Shown here piece after piece: positions 22,231 to 32,341 of a stretch of DNA of 64,000 bases; the first letter of the stretch is position 1, and every line of letters begins with the position of its first letter. The stretch covers positions 2,741,451 to 2,805,450 of the forward strand of contig BCHH01000002.1 in assembly GCA_001599595.1 (NCBI GenBank), read 5' to 3'. Below the pieces are notes generated by a model. The model was not told where the DNA came from, made no database searches, and saw only the letters and a list, made by a program, of their open reading frames with translations. The stretch comes from Beverwykella pulmonaria (lineage: Eukaryota; Ascomycota; Dothideomycetes; Pleosporales; Melanommataceae). Position numbers and translations under genes: made by a program.

Positions 22231-22774
22231 TGGAATGAAATGCTGTTAAAAAAAAAAAGGAAAAAGGAAAGAGAAGAGGACGTTGGACTGGAAATAGGGA
22301 AGAAGAAGAAAAGGTCAAGTATTCATACAAAAGATGAGGTCGAAAGTGGAGTTGTGGTCTTATCTTAGTCGCGGAGATCGGCGAATGGGTGCTTAGTCAT
22401 TGGTGTTTGTCTTTCTTTGATGGATTTATATATTGTTATATGGGCGAGGAAGTCTGGCCAAGGAAGATTCGAAGCGTCTGTCATAGCATTTGGAGATAGG
22501 AAAAGGAAGAGTCGGAGAACGGATTGAGCGTTGAAGGCCTAGACACAAATAGGGGATAAAATCTACATTCGCCATTGAGAAGAGTTGGAATATCGAAACG
22601 CAGTGGTAGGGACATTTAATGGTAAGTGTTATGCCACTTGTTCATTTGGCACCGGCGAGGAAGGAGTGACCGGGTGAGGATGGGAGGGTGAACTTGGGTA
22701 CCCAGCGTCGAACCTCTTTAGTTTTAGATTCGGAAGCAGCAACGTTCATTGGAGCCAGACCAAGTATTACAAGC
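22231..22774. other. Intergenic, former PhyH promoter side
   Basis: This region lies upstream of the ancestral PhyH start and downstream of the second FAD monooxygenase. It begins with an A/G-rich purine tract (22246-22320). I see no coding feature. Confidence 0.4.
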
Positions 22775-24159
22775 TTACTCTAGGAGAGCGTCCCTATCCA
22801 TCTCCCACTTCACTCTGATATCCTCGACAACATCGTACGCATAGCACCAATCCCTGATTCTCTTATCCACGATTCCGAAACTATTTCTCTTCAGCCTGAA
22901 ATCACTCCTATCATCCTCGTGATCTAAACAACTTGCTCCATCACTGCGTGCCGCCTCATCTCTTGCATCCCTCTGCTCTCCTGCTGGTAGGTGCAGCATC
23001 GCGCCGGCGTGCAGGCTCGCGTCTCTCACAGCTTCGGCGCGGGGCTTCCGAATCTTCTCGAAAAACTTCATGGCGACTGAAAGCGGAACGGTGTCTGGTG
23101 AAGAGCTGCGAAGGGCGAGGCACGCAGTCAGTGCCGCTGCGTCTTCTACTGCCATCGACACGCCCATGGGTAGATAGAAGGCCATTGCGTGTGCGCTGTC
23201 ACCCATTAAGACGAATTTCCCTGATGACGAGACCCAGCGAGGGAGTTTGCGGACTTGGTAGACGGGCCAGTTCCTTATAGGGGCTTGAATCGCCTGGATG
23301 AGGTGCTGCACGCGAGGGTCCATGTCGCCACAAAGCCTCTTCAGCTCGGCTTGATATTGTTCTTGAGTCCAGTTGCTCGTGTCAACATCATCTCGGTGTG
23401 ATAGAACGAGATTCAGCTTATCTGAGTCGTGGGTCATGTATGTCATAACGGATTTATGAGCATCCGCCCTAGACTCAATCAGCAGCAGCACAATCTTTCA
23501 CGCCCATAGTGCGAAGCTCACCAGTAGTTCCCCGCATATTGCGCCACGATTCCTTCCGTCAATGGATCTGCTCTCACATGCCCAACATTCGCCGTCGCCC
23601 TATATGCTGCCCAACCGGTGCCCTGAACCCACTCATAACTCTTCAACCCGTACTCTTTCAAAAGCTCCCCTCTAGCGAACGAAGTAAACCCATCACAAGC
23701 AACCACCAGATCCGCCTCCATCCTCTCCCCACTCTCTAACCTCACCCAGCCCTCCTCTACCCCATACTTCACAACCCTACTCTTGAACCAAACCTGCACG
23801 CCCCTGTTCACAGCTCGTTTATGCAAAATCCTGTGCAGATCTGCACGATGCACAACCACATACGGTGCTCCATACCTCTCCTCCAGCTCTCTCATTTGCA
23901 CACTTCCAAGAACTTCCCCATCACTCCCTCTTCTCAAATTCCATTCTTCTGGAAGCGCGGATACTGCTAGCAAGGAGGGTCCGAGACCCCATTTTAGGAA
24001 CTGCCGGGTCGTGGTGGGCGTGAGTTGGACACCGGCGCCTGCTTCGGCAATCTGAGAGGATGACTCGAGTATTAGAATGGTGTGGGCTGGGGTGGAATAG
24101 GTGAGCGCTAGAGCGGTGGAGAGACCGGCGAGGCCCGCGCCGACTATTATGATATCCAT
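22775..24159 (-). CDS. FAD-dependent monooxygenase, two exons
   Basis: Exons are 24159-23522 and 23468-22775 on the minus strand, with a 53-nt intron (GTGAGC to GTCTAG), giving 443 aa. Splicing joins AGNYW to ADAHKS and restores one frame. The N-terminus starts directly with the Rossmann motif MDIIIVGAGLAGLS (GAGLAG at 7-12). DLVVACDGFTS is the middle motif and KFVLMGDSAHAMAFYLPMG the GD motif. It belongs to the salicylate-hydroxylase-like group A monooxygenases, as does the gene at 17518, but the two are clearly diverged. It lies just upstream of the interrupted PhyH gene on the same strand. Substrate unknown. The C-terminal ~80 residues are polar and less conserved. Confidence 0.88.
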
Positions 24160-25018
24160 GTCTGAGGAAGTGGGAATGTGAGCGATGATGTTAATTTTGT
24201 TACGAAAAAACGATCCAGGTTGAGATTAAAGTGCGTGGCCATGAGCTTATGTGATTGGCGTGAAATCGCAATTTCGGCGATATTGGATGCAGAACTTAAT
24301 ATCCTTGATTAGGTGTGGGCTTCGGTTCATTTGCGACGAAGTCGGTAGCTTCGGAACCCAGGTTTACCAATATGCACATCAACACACAAGACCGAACATC
24401 AACATCTGACCAAGGCCTTGAGAATTGAACATTATCATACAAACATAACAGTGAAACAATACCTAAGGGATATATGCAATAGCTACCTAGTAAGATATTA
24501 ACAGTTCCGTTCGGTGTAGACAATGCTACTTATTAGGTCTCGTCTAACACTTTCACGTTCTTGCTAGATATCCCTATACTTATATTGACCAATCGAATAA
24601 AACCGCTGCTAGCTTTTCCCATGTTCTGATTGCCCTTTATAGACGACCCTTAGCCATTTGTTCGGTCGTGAGCTAGCCCTGAGAGGTGCAAAGGCGACTA
24701 CAGTACCCCAACCAATTGTGCAGCATGAGAACAAGTAAAAATTCAAGAAACGCGCGAAGAGAAGTTTGTAAGTATTAGCCCGGTTTGCAAGGCTGAGTTG
24801 GACCTGGCTTTATAGACACGTACAGTACACTTGACAGTAGCTTAAACTATGAGCTTTGGATTTAGACATCTAAATTACTACCCGTTAAGCATTGAGAGTC
24901 TCTAGAGAGGTTTATGAGAGAGTGCAGTATCGATGGATGGCAAGCATGCGCCATTCATGTCAATCCACTAAGTGTAGTCGGCGAGACATAGTGTATACGA
25001 CATTACAATGCAGCTAAT
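24160..25018. other. Intergenic, no gene seen
   Basis: These 859 bp between the monooxygenase promoter and the small secreted protein hold only short unsupported frames. The DNA becomes more AT-rich toward 24550-24900. Confidence 0.4.
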
Positions 25019-25261
25019 CTACTCCGTCTCTAGGTTGTGAAAGCAGCACGTCCAGCAGTTACCAAGTTTCGTTGAATACTACTAAATAGTTAGCGGCTAC
25101 TTCTCTTTCGCCAATTTAGTACTTACCCCAGACGGTGGGCATGTCAATTCCTTGAAGCCACAGATTTCCCAACAGATATCAATATCTTGCCCAGATACCA
25201 TTGCGGCGGCGGAGATAAGAGCCGGGAGACATCCGATGAAGGTGATGATGGCGAAACGCAT
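25019..25261 (-). CDS. Small secreted cysteine-rich protein (candidate effector)
   Basis: Exons are 25261-25127 and 25078-25019, giving 64 aa. The intron (25079-25126) has donor GTAAGT and branch CTAAC; the acceptor used is the second of two tandem AGs (TTTAGTAG), because the first puts a TAG stop next. Residues 1-~20 form a signal peptide (MRFAIITFIGCLPALISAAA). The ~44-residue mature part has six cysteines (C30, C34, C41, C53, C56, C57) with the ending GNCWTCC, so three disulfides are possible. Without splicing the frame stops early and loses the last three cysteines, which supports the intron. Small, secreted, Cys-rich and beside gene-poor DNA is the usual profile of fungal effectors or antimicrobial peptides. 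No specific family is claimed. A start 15 codons upstream (25306) would bury the signal peptide. Confidence 0.7.
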
Positions 25262-26016
25262 TGCGAAGGATAGGAATTCAAATATCAATGAGATGTACCG
25301 ATTCAAAGAGCTTAAATGTTTGGTACGGTGGATACAGATGTGTGGAGAGATCAGCTCATTATATACACGTAGTGCTCGTATTCATTTGCGGATAATACGA
25401 TTCGCCGTGTTACTTATCACGCCGAATGCTACCTTGTGACCCTTATTTCTCGTACTTACGGTCTACTCTCGGCTACGTCGACATAACTCGGTGTCGGTTT
25501 CTGAGACGGAAAAGTCAGCACCGAGTTGTAGTTCGGACTATTCGCGCTCAAAGGCGCGGGTACATCGCACTCAAATAGGATACAGTTAGGAACCTGTTTT
25601 ACACCTGGGTTTTCAAAGACTCTGGATTAGTCTTTTGAATTCACGAATACTCGCTAGACCTTGGTCATAGGGTCATCGATAAAGTAAGGGGATCTCGGGA
25701 GAGACCGCCTTTGAAAGAGTGAATATTTGAAAATATGTGTACCTGGCTTATGTATCTCGATGCTAGCTGTAGTCTACTACCGTAGAGCTCCCGTATAATA
25801 AATTTAAGTAGGGTGTGGTAAAAAGGATATCAAGATTTGTATTCTGGGTGTGATATGTATAGCTGAGATATATGACGGATTGATTAGTCAGTGACATATC
25901 CACGTGACTGTATGCTGTCCTATGCTTACACTTACACTTTCAATTTAGAATTGGGAACGATAGCACCGAAAACGCACCGAGTAGGGAGCCCACTTCGATA
26001 ATGAAATATATATAAA
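25262..26016. other. Intergenic, upstream of secreted peptide and dead protease
   Basis: The gap between divergent genes is AT-rich and contains TATA-like ATATATAAAAT just before 26017. No coding sequence is supported. Confidence 0.4.
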
Positions 26017-27251
26017 ATGGGGCCGTTGTCTAAGAACATGATGTGTGGTACAAGCATCTACAACCACTTCAAGACTCATAAAGTATTTCAAGCACTCTCG
26101 TTTAGTTTCAAGATCCTTTCTTTCGCTACATTGGTCTCAATTGCCAGCGCCGTCCTCATCGACTTGGCTAAGCGAGAGTCCCCTCTCGATGTTAAGATCG
26201 GGACGGTCGGAAACACAGTAGTGAAGGCCTTGATTACCAACATCGGGTCTCCTGACCTGAAGGTATTCGAGATCGGCCCCTTCTTGAAGAATACTCAGGT
26301 TGAGAAGCTGAATGTATTCCAGAGAGGCAAGGCGCAATACCCTCCTTGTTTGAATGGTGAGAGCTCACTAGTTTGCTAGAATCCTAAATCCCCTCTGATG
26401 GTATCTACCTCTGCATCACCATCGCGTTCATTACCGAAAACGCTTTCCAGACTATTGCCGCGGGTGAGACAGTCGAGAAAAGGCATTGATATCGCCAAGA
26501 TTCACGACATCGGCGTCGGTTGCTTGTTCGATATTATTTCAACTGGCATTCTATCCATTGCCGAGGCGGACTCGACTGAGCTCACTGGTAGCATTTCCTT
26601 CTCTAGTGACGTCCTTAGCGTCGACTTCGATGGCGTTGGAGCCAAAAAGACCCGCTGTTCCTTCCTCAACAAGAGCTCCATCGTGCAATCCAGATGCACC
26701 GGCGCCTAGCGCACTGCAGCCATCGGTGTGATTGCCAACCCCCGCACGCTTGCTCTCGCAGCTGCGAGTGCGGCAAACTCCAACAGCGCCAAGCTAACAG
26801 AGTACTTCCGCTCTACCACTACAGCTACTAAGAGCATCGTCACTGGCGTATTCAATAGAGTTCCCCCTGATATTGCGTTTACGACTTCGAGCCATTCGAC
26901 ATTGACATCGACCCCGGCGGCGGTTGCGACATCAACACGCTGGCATACACTCTCCCGTCCGGAATCTTTATCGCCAATTGCCCAATTTACTTCCGCGCGC
27001 TACCAGTCCTATCCGAGTCGTGCCATGCCCAAGGCCAGGCTACCACGACTCTCCATGAGATGGACCAATTGACCCAGGTCAAGGGGACTGATGATTATTT
27101 TACATACAGATATGTTGCCTCGGTAGCCTTATCGGCCTCCCAGGCACTGAATCACGCTGACTCTTATGCGCTGTTTGCTAACGGTAAGCTCAAACTCCGA
27201 TGTCCAAAGGAAGAGATATCCTCTAATCATTTACTTGGCTCTCCACGCTGA
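26017..27251 (+). pseudogene. Deuterolysin (M35 metalloprotease) pseudogene
   Basis: Translations in successive frames match neutral protease 2 (deuterolysin) in order. First a signal/propeptide stretch (ILSFATLVSIASA, then SPLDVKIGTVGNTVVKAL). Next NAFQTIAAGETVE, then STGILSIAEADSTELTG, then AASAANSNSAKLTEYFRST, then NTLAYTLPSGIFIANCP and finally NHADSYALFAN. Several frameshifts and stops separate these blocks. The zinc site is also destroyed: the HExxH motif reads HEMDQ near 27055, so the second His ligand is gone. The later GTxD motif survives as GTDDY. The original start Met before KILSF appears lost. In the living family this is a secreted fungal endopeptidase. Both catalytic and frame damage show that this copy is dead. 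Confidence 0.88.
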
Positions 27252-27764
27252 ATGCTAAGCGAAGTGACACCAGATTGCTTGGGAAAGGACTGGTGTGTTT
27301 TTGGGGTTGTATAATCTGTCCACTAGGGAAAATGGAAGCCACACCAGTCATCTAGATGTATAAAGCAAAAGTATAGGAGATTGAACCGCAGCGATAGCAA
27401 ACGTGGTGTTCGGAATATTGAACACGAACACCGTTCCAAGTTGTCCACAGGTCTTCACGCTAGTCCTCACCTTAACTAGCGCTACCGGTAGCCACCATGA
27501 CCTCATCAAGACGCCAACGCATGCACGCATCACCGCCTTCCCCCTCTCTCTCACATACCCTGGATTTCGTGATATTTGCAGTCTCTCTCCATATTATTTA
27601 TCCTGCAAAGATGGGAATACTCCATTGAGGTACATTTCAATGCGACGGACGGCCCAGCTGAATCCCATGACGCGTCAATGACCGTGGCACAGAAATTTGC
27701 TCAGAACGATTACCAGACATGATAATGGCTACTTAACAGTCTTCCCATTTGTATACTCCTTAAA
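27252..27764. other. Intergenic before the coiled-coil gene
   Basis: 513 bp without a supported gene. It carries the tail of the dead protease locus and the probable promoter of the coiled-coil gene. Confidence 0.4.
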
Positions 27765-29978
27765 ATGTCCGCTTTAATGCCCCTCTCCCCCGGTGCGCAA
27801 GAAGTCCGCGACTTGCTCGGGCTACGCGTGCACCCCACCAATGGGCGCTTCTACTGCGGAGCACCGACGCAATGCGACACGCTTCTTGGCCTGGAAGACT
27901 CCCTCATGTGGCGCGAGACACTAGAGATATGGCACAAATCGAAGAACCTGCTCGACTCAGCTATCTACAAATGGGCGGTGGCGATGCTATGCGACGAGCA
28001 CTATGGCAACGAGGAATTAGAAGCAAAGCTGTGGGAGCAGATAAAGAGTAGGACTCGCGCTTCCAAATACGTGAATACAAATGGGCACCAGAATGAGAAA
28101 CTAATCCCATGGCCGGATACGAAGGCCATTAGGGAAGAACTTGGGACATTGAAAGCAAGACTGGCTGATTCGGAGGCAAAACTGGCGACATTGACAAGCG
28201 AGAAGAGGATGTTGGCATGCCAGTTAGCATCTATGGAACAAGAGCTAGATGAAGCCAGGCGGCTACGAAACACAACAGAGCAACACGCCGCTGAAAAAGA
28301 AGGGATTTTGGTAGAGCTACATTGTCGGAACGAAGAGTTGAAGAGCCATAGCGGTGCATTGACCACGCAGATGGAAGACATTCAGGAAACCAACAAGAAG
28401 CAAGAAGAAGATTTGACTGAAGCAGCCTCGAGAATCGAGGAGCTGGAGATATCGGAGCAAGAGTTACGTCGACAATTGGAGGACATGAATCAATCCATTG
28501 CCGAAACAAACGGGTCTCTAAGAGAATTAAGAAGCGAAAACGAGCGACTGAACAATCAGAACACAGATCTGTCAACTCAATTAAAAGACTCGCAACGTAC
28601 CATCGGCCACCAAGATAGTGCATTGAAGCATATTGAAACGAAGCTTGAAGACCAAAAATCTGAGAACGAAAAGTTTCGTCGACTCCGGGATGATGCAGCC
28701 CAAAAGATGGCCGAGCAGGACGGCTCATTGAAGGAGTTGCGCCGCGAGAACCAGGAGCTTAGAGACCATGATAGTGGTATCGCCGAGCAGCTCGCAACTG
28801 CTCAGCGCACGATTGGTCGACAGGACAAGGAGATTCAGCAGTTGAAGATTGAGGTCGACCGTGCAACTGCAGACCGTGATCTTTCACTAGAGCAACACTC
28901 CACTCAGAACGAACAACTGTTCAATCAACAAAAGACGTTATTTTCCCACCTGGAAACCCTTCAGGAGTTGTGTCGTCGATATGAAGACGAGCGGAAGCAG
29001 TGCGATGACACAATTAGTGGACTTGAAATCGTGAAGGCGAGATTAAGGAACGAGGTCAAAGACGTGGAGGCAAAACTGAAAGCTTCGCAGGCTGAGACAA
29101 CAGAACTCAAATCCGAAAAGAAAAGCTTGGCCAACCAGCTTAGTGAGGCCCAATCGAAGCTCCATCAGCAGGGGTTAGGAAATGAATTATTGTCAAAGAG
29201 AGCAAAAGATGATATGGAGAAACTACAAACCGAGACTACGGCCAGGAAGACCGCCATAGAAGTCATGTTGAGACAGGTCAAAGAACTTGAGACGAGGTTG
29301 CAAATAGCGCAGAACGAAAAGTCAGATGTGATGACCGAGAACAAGAAATTGGAGAAGCAACTGCACGATGTGGAGGCCCAAGCTGACCAAGAGAAGTTGG
29401 TACATGCGTCGACATTGCGGAAGGAAAAGCAAGATCTGGAGGAGACGAGACGCAAAGTAACACAGTTAACAGCCGACAAGCAAGCCTTGATGGATCAGGT
29501 AAAAGCATTGCAAGCTGCACTAGATGAAGAGAAGAACCGACATCGAACATCAGCAGAGAAAGCTAAAGCCGAGTTGAACGAGTGCCAGGCCGAGAATCGA
29601 GAATTGGGTGTAAAGAAACAAGGTTTGGAGGTCCAGCTCAAGAAGCTGGAGGAAGACGCGGCAGCATTGGAGAAGCTAGGCGAAGAAGCAAAACGAGCCC
29701 AGGTCAATATAAAAGACGCAGAGTCGGAGAACAGAAAGTTGATGAACCAACTCGAACATCTTAAAGCCGAACTGGATGAGGCAGAAGCAAGACTTGCGAC
29801 GGTACTCGAGCAGGCCGAACGCGAAAAGGCCGCAGTTATGGAAAGAGCAGCACAGGGAGCTGGAGAAGCGCTGAACAACTCAGAAATGATGGATCTAAGC
29901 CCACCAAAGAGACATTCCCGGATCTGGAAGAAGTTTTCCTCGCATAGGAGATCAAGTTCGTCGCACAAGACCAACTAA
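27765..29978 (+). CDS. Long coiled-coil protein, unknown function
   Basis: A 737-residue intronless frame. Residues 1-~105 form a small globular region (GRFYCGAPTQCDTLLGLEDS; KWAVAMLCDEHYG) with three cysteines that I cannot assign. From about residue 115 to 700 the protein is an almost unbroken coiled coil with repeated Glu, Lys, Gln, Leu heptads (for example LRRENQELRDHDSG, KQDLEETRRKVTQL), like tropomyosin or myosin tails. The last ~25 residues are basic and serine-rich (RIWKKFSSHRRSSSSHK), possibly a membrane or nucleic-acid contact. It is probably a cytoplasmic scaffold or tether, but no orthologue is recognised. The antisense frames across the gene are shadows of the repetitive codons. 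Confidence 0.8.
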   Translation: MSALMPLSPGAQEVRDLLGLRVHPTNGRFYCGAPTQCDTLLGLEDSLMWRETLEIWHKSKNLLDSAIYKWAVAMLCDEHYGNEELEAKLWEQIKSRTRASKYVNTNGHQNEKLIPWPDTKAIREELGTLKARLADSEAKLATLTSEKRMLACQLASMEQELDEARRLRNTTEQHAAEKEGILVELHCRNEELKSHSGALTTQMEDIQETNKKQEEDLTEAASRIEELEISEQELRRQLEDMNQSIAETNGSLRELRSENERLNNQNTDLSTQLKDSQRTIGHQDSALKHIETKLEDQKSENEKFRRLRDDAAQKMAEQDGSLKELRRENQELRDHDSGIAEQLATAQRTIGRQDKEIQQLKIEVDRATADRDLSLEQHSTQNEQLFNQQKTLFSHLETLQELCRRYEDERKQCDDTISGLEIVKARLRNEVKDVEAKLKASQAETTELKSEKKSLANQLSEAQSKLHQQGLGNELLSKRAKDDMEKLQTETTARKTAIEVMLRQVKELETRLQIAQNEKSDVMTENKKLEKQLHDVEAQADQEKLVHASTLRKEKQDLEETRRKVTQLTADKQALMDQVKALQAALDEEKNRHRTSAEKAKAELNECQAENRELGVKKQGLEVQLKKLEEDAAALEKLGEEAKRAQVNIKDAESENRKLMNQLEHLKAELDEAEARLATVLEQAEREKAAVMERAAQGAGEALNNSEMMDLSPPKRHSRIWKKFSSHRRSSSSHKTN

Positions 29979-30048
29979 GTCATTCGTGAAAATCTATAAA
30001 GAGCTTTTGAGACTGGAAAGAATGTATATTTTGAATGTGCTACCCTTC

Positions 30049-30797
30049 TCAGTTCATGGCCGGAACGTTGATCGTCGTAATCGTCCAAACCTTTCCTCCC
30101 TCGCTGCTACTCAACCCGGTATACGTCGCCCCAGCAGCCTTCGCAATTGTCCCCCCAAACGTGGTATCAGCCTTCTCGAGTGTAATCACTGTGTTAGAGT
30201 ACTTCTGCGCCGAGATCGTCCCTGTACAACCACCATCGCACTCCGTTCCAGTTCCCCATCTAATATTCATTAGCATTATGCTCAGCTCGAAAGAAACCGC
30301 TCTACATACCCGGTCATCGGTCCAGACATGTGCGAGAAGCTACTAAGTGCCTTTCCTGTCACCGCGTTCGTGACAGTCTGCGTCCATGTCCACCCACCCG
30401 ACACAGCTGCACCCCTCGTATACACAATCTTAACCTGATCATTTGCGCTCACGACGCCCGCCGTGCCGTCCAACTGCCCGAAACTGCCGAACAAGCTCGC
30501 ACGAACGCACCACTGCTGCTTGGTGGCTCCACACCACGAGTTGTCGGGCCATTGCTCGAGCGTGGTCTGGATTAGGTCGCCGGTGCCGTTGGACATGCCC
30601 GGCCAGAGGAACAGCATGCCGGTTTGGGTAGTGGGTGGGAGACCGGGGATGAGTGTTGTGGTTGCAGAGATGATGTTCGATTTTGTGGGCCCGAGCGAGA
30701 CAGAGCCGCCCCAGGAGTCGCGTGCTTTGAGGGCTGGGGTAGGTGTGGCGATGGCGGAGGATACCAGGGCGCCGACGAGGGAGAGAAGGGCAAGCAT
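30049..30797 (-). CDS. Secreted protein of a conserved fungal family, unknown activity
   Basis: Exons are 30797-30310 and 30259-30049, giving 232 aa. The intron (30260-30309, GTATGT to TTAG) joins GPMTG to WGTGTECDGGC in frame. The chosen ATG begins a clear signal peptide (MLALLSLVGALVSSAIA) followed by a possible Lys-Arg processing site (ALKARDS). The mature part is rich in Gly, Thr, Ser and Trp with segments such as MLFLWPGMSNGTGDL and WCGATKQQWCVRASLFGSF, and four regularly spaced Cys. It looks like an all-beta, lectin-like secreted domain, perhaps related to concanavalin-like or eqolisin-type folds, but I see no catalytic pair I would defend. It is probably extracellular or wall-associated. 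The open frame upstream of this ATG is leader sequence. Confidence 0.82.
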
Positions 30798-31189
30798 GTT
30801 GGTAGATGTTAAACGTGATCTTTGAACGAAATGGGGATTGTGCGAAATCAAAAACGAGAGACTTGCTGTAGAGTTGAAGAAGGGATTGTTGCTCCTTACA
30901 TAGTCGGTTGGCAACGAAAAGACTTTCTCGTCAATTTCCGAAGATGACGAATTATTCCGCTCACATCGTCCCAACGCATGAATTTTTCCGTTTTCCTAAT
31001 CCTAAGACACGGAACATTTCAATATCAGCAAAACAACCATGATCCATATATGACGGGCGTAGTCCAAATTGGGAGGTGTTTCCTTATTTCAGGGCGGGCT
31101 GTGGGTTCTGGCCAATCATGGCGCTTGTTTCACCATGGTATGATCGTCGAGTTTACCAGCTGTTTACCCTCGGGGAAATACCCCACATT
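30798..31189. other. Intergenic, secreted-protein promoter
   Basis: About 390 bp upstream of the secreted-protein gene, with nothing recognisable apart from the start of the decayed F-box-like locus to the right. Confidence 0.35.
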
Positions 31190-32341
31190 TCGGTTTGTTC
31201 GATCCGGAGGCAGGTTATTAATCCCAATCCTCACTTCGGGGGTCTTGTGGTTCGAGAATGGAATGGTTTTCGGAAGGAGAGTAGAAGTCGCTGCAGCGTT
31301 TCTTTGTCGACGGTTTGACATTCTCTGTCACGTGTTTTAACACTTCCACCCTCCAATTACCCAAGCTTGAGTCCCTTACGATCTCTTCGAATGATTCATC
31401 TAGAACATATACCGTGAATGGTTTCGACACATTACCTAAATTCAGAGCACCTATTCGGCCTCTTTCCATTGAATTCTTGTGCGGCTCCACGCTCCCGCAC
31501 ACGTTTATCGGCCAGTTCGCGCAAACGCTGGAACAATTCGTCATTCTAAACGCGAGAAGTACCTTGGAACATTGATATCCAGGAATAGAGTTGCAGGCTT
31601 TGAGTAAGACCTGTCCGCAGCTGAAGAAGCTCTGCATTCGCCCTATATGGAACAGTTGTCGACGAACTGGCACAATGGTGTAATCAAATTGTTGTCTAGC
31701 TTTTATAAGTTGGAAGATGTTTTTATATGCCTGCCGTGAGACACTGGCGACTTGCGACCGCCATCTACATTGCGTGAAGAGGCTTATAAGATCATTCGCA
31801 CCTATAATTTATGTAAAGTAATTGACAGGATCATTCGCATCTCTAATCCAAGCTCAGTACTCACGCGACTTGGTCTAGCAAACAACCTCGAGACACTTCG
31901 CAGCGACGATTTTGACGACTTGATGCAAAATGCCAGATTTTCATACCAGGAGGTGAACGGAATTCTTCAAACCAAAGCAGAGAAACTATGGTACTGGGAC
32001 TACAGAAACTACAATACCTGCTGCTCGGAAGTTCGTGCAAAGTCTTTAAGTGGTCATCCACTCTGGCAGAGAAGTTCACATCGCTCGATATCCTTTCCCG
32101 CAGATATATTATGGTGTGCGAAACAGCTTTGGTCCAGGCCCCCGAGAGGGCTGAGAAAGAGTTTTTATTTCAAGGGCTGATGCGAAAAGAGCACTTGAAT
32201 GATCCGTGGACACCTCATCTTACGAATTTCAAAAGGGATATCGAGAAGATGGTGAAGGATGGAGGTGAAGAGTGCTTAGAGGAGTATCGGGAATTGGTCA
32301 AGGAGGAATTAAAGTATTGGAAGAGAAGATGGGAACTGTAG
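31190..32341 (+). pseudogene. Decayed F-box/LRR-type gene
   Basis: LRR-like pieces occur on the plus strand in changing frames. Examples are LQLPKLESLTISSNDSS (near 31345), LPKFRAPIRPLSIEFLCGS, LSKTCPQLKKLCIRPIW (near 31600-31650), LGLANNLETLRSDDFDD (near 31870) and a C-terminal part WKRRWEL ending at 32341. They are separated by stops and frame changes that short introns do not easily explain. The layout resembles the leucine-rich part of fungal F-box proteins, which choose substrates for SCF ubiquitin ligases. No F-box is seen. I call it a degraded copy; a complex multi-exon gene is less likely. Confidence 0.4.

Noticed and set aside
28001..29974. Long minus-strand frames over the coiled-coil gene
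   Set aside because: Ser/Leu-rich antisense of repetitive Glu/Lys codons; the plus-strand frame spans 737 codons with a proper start.
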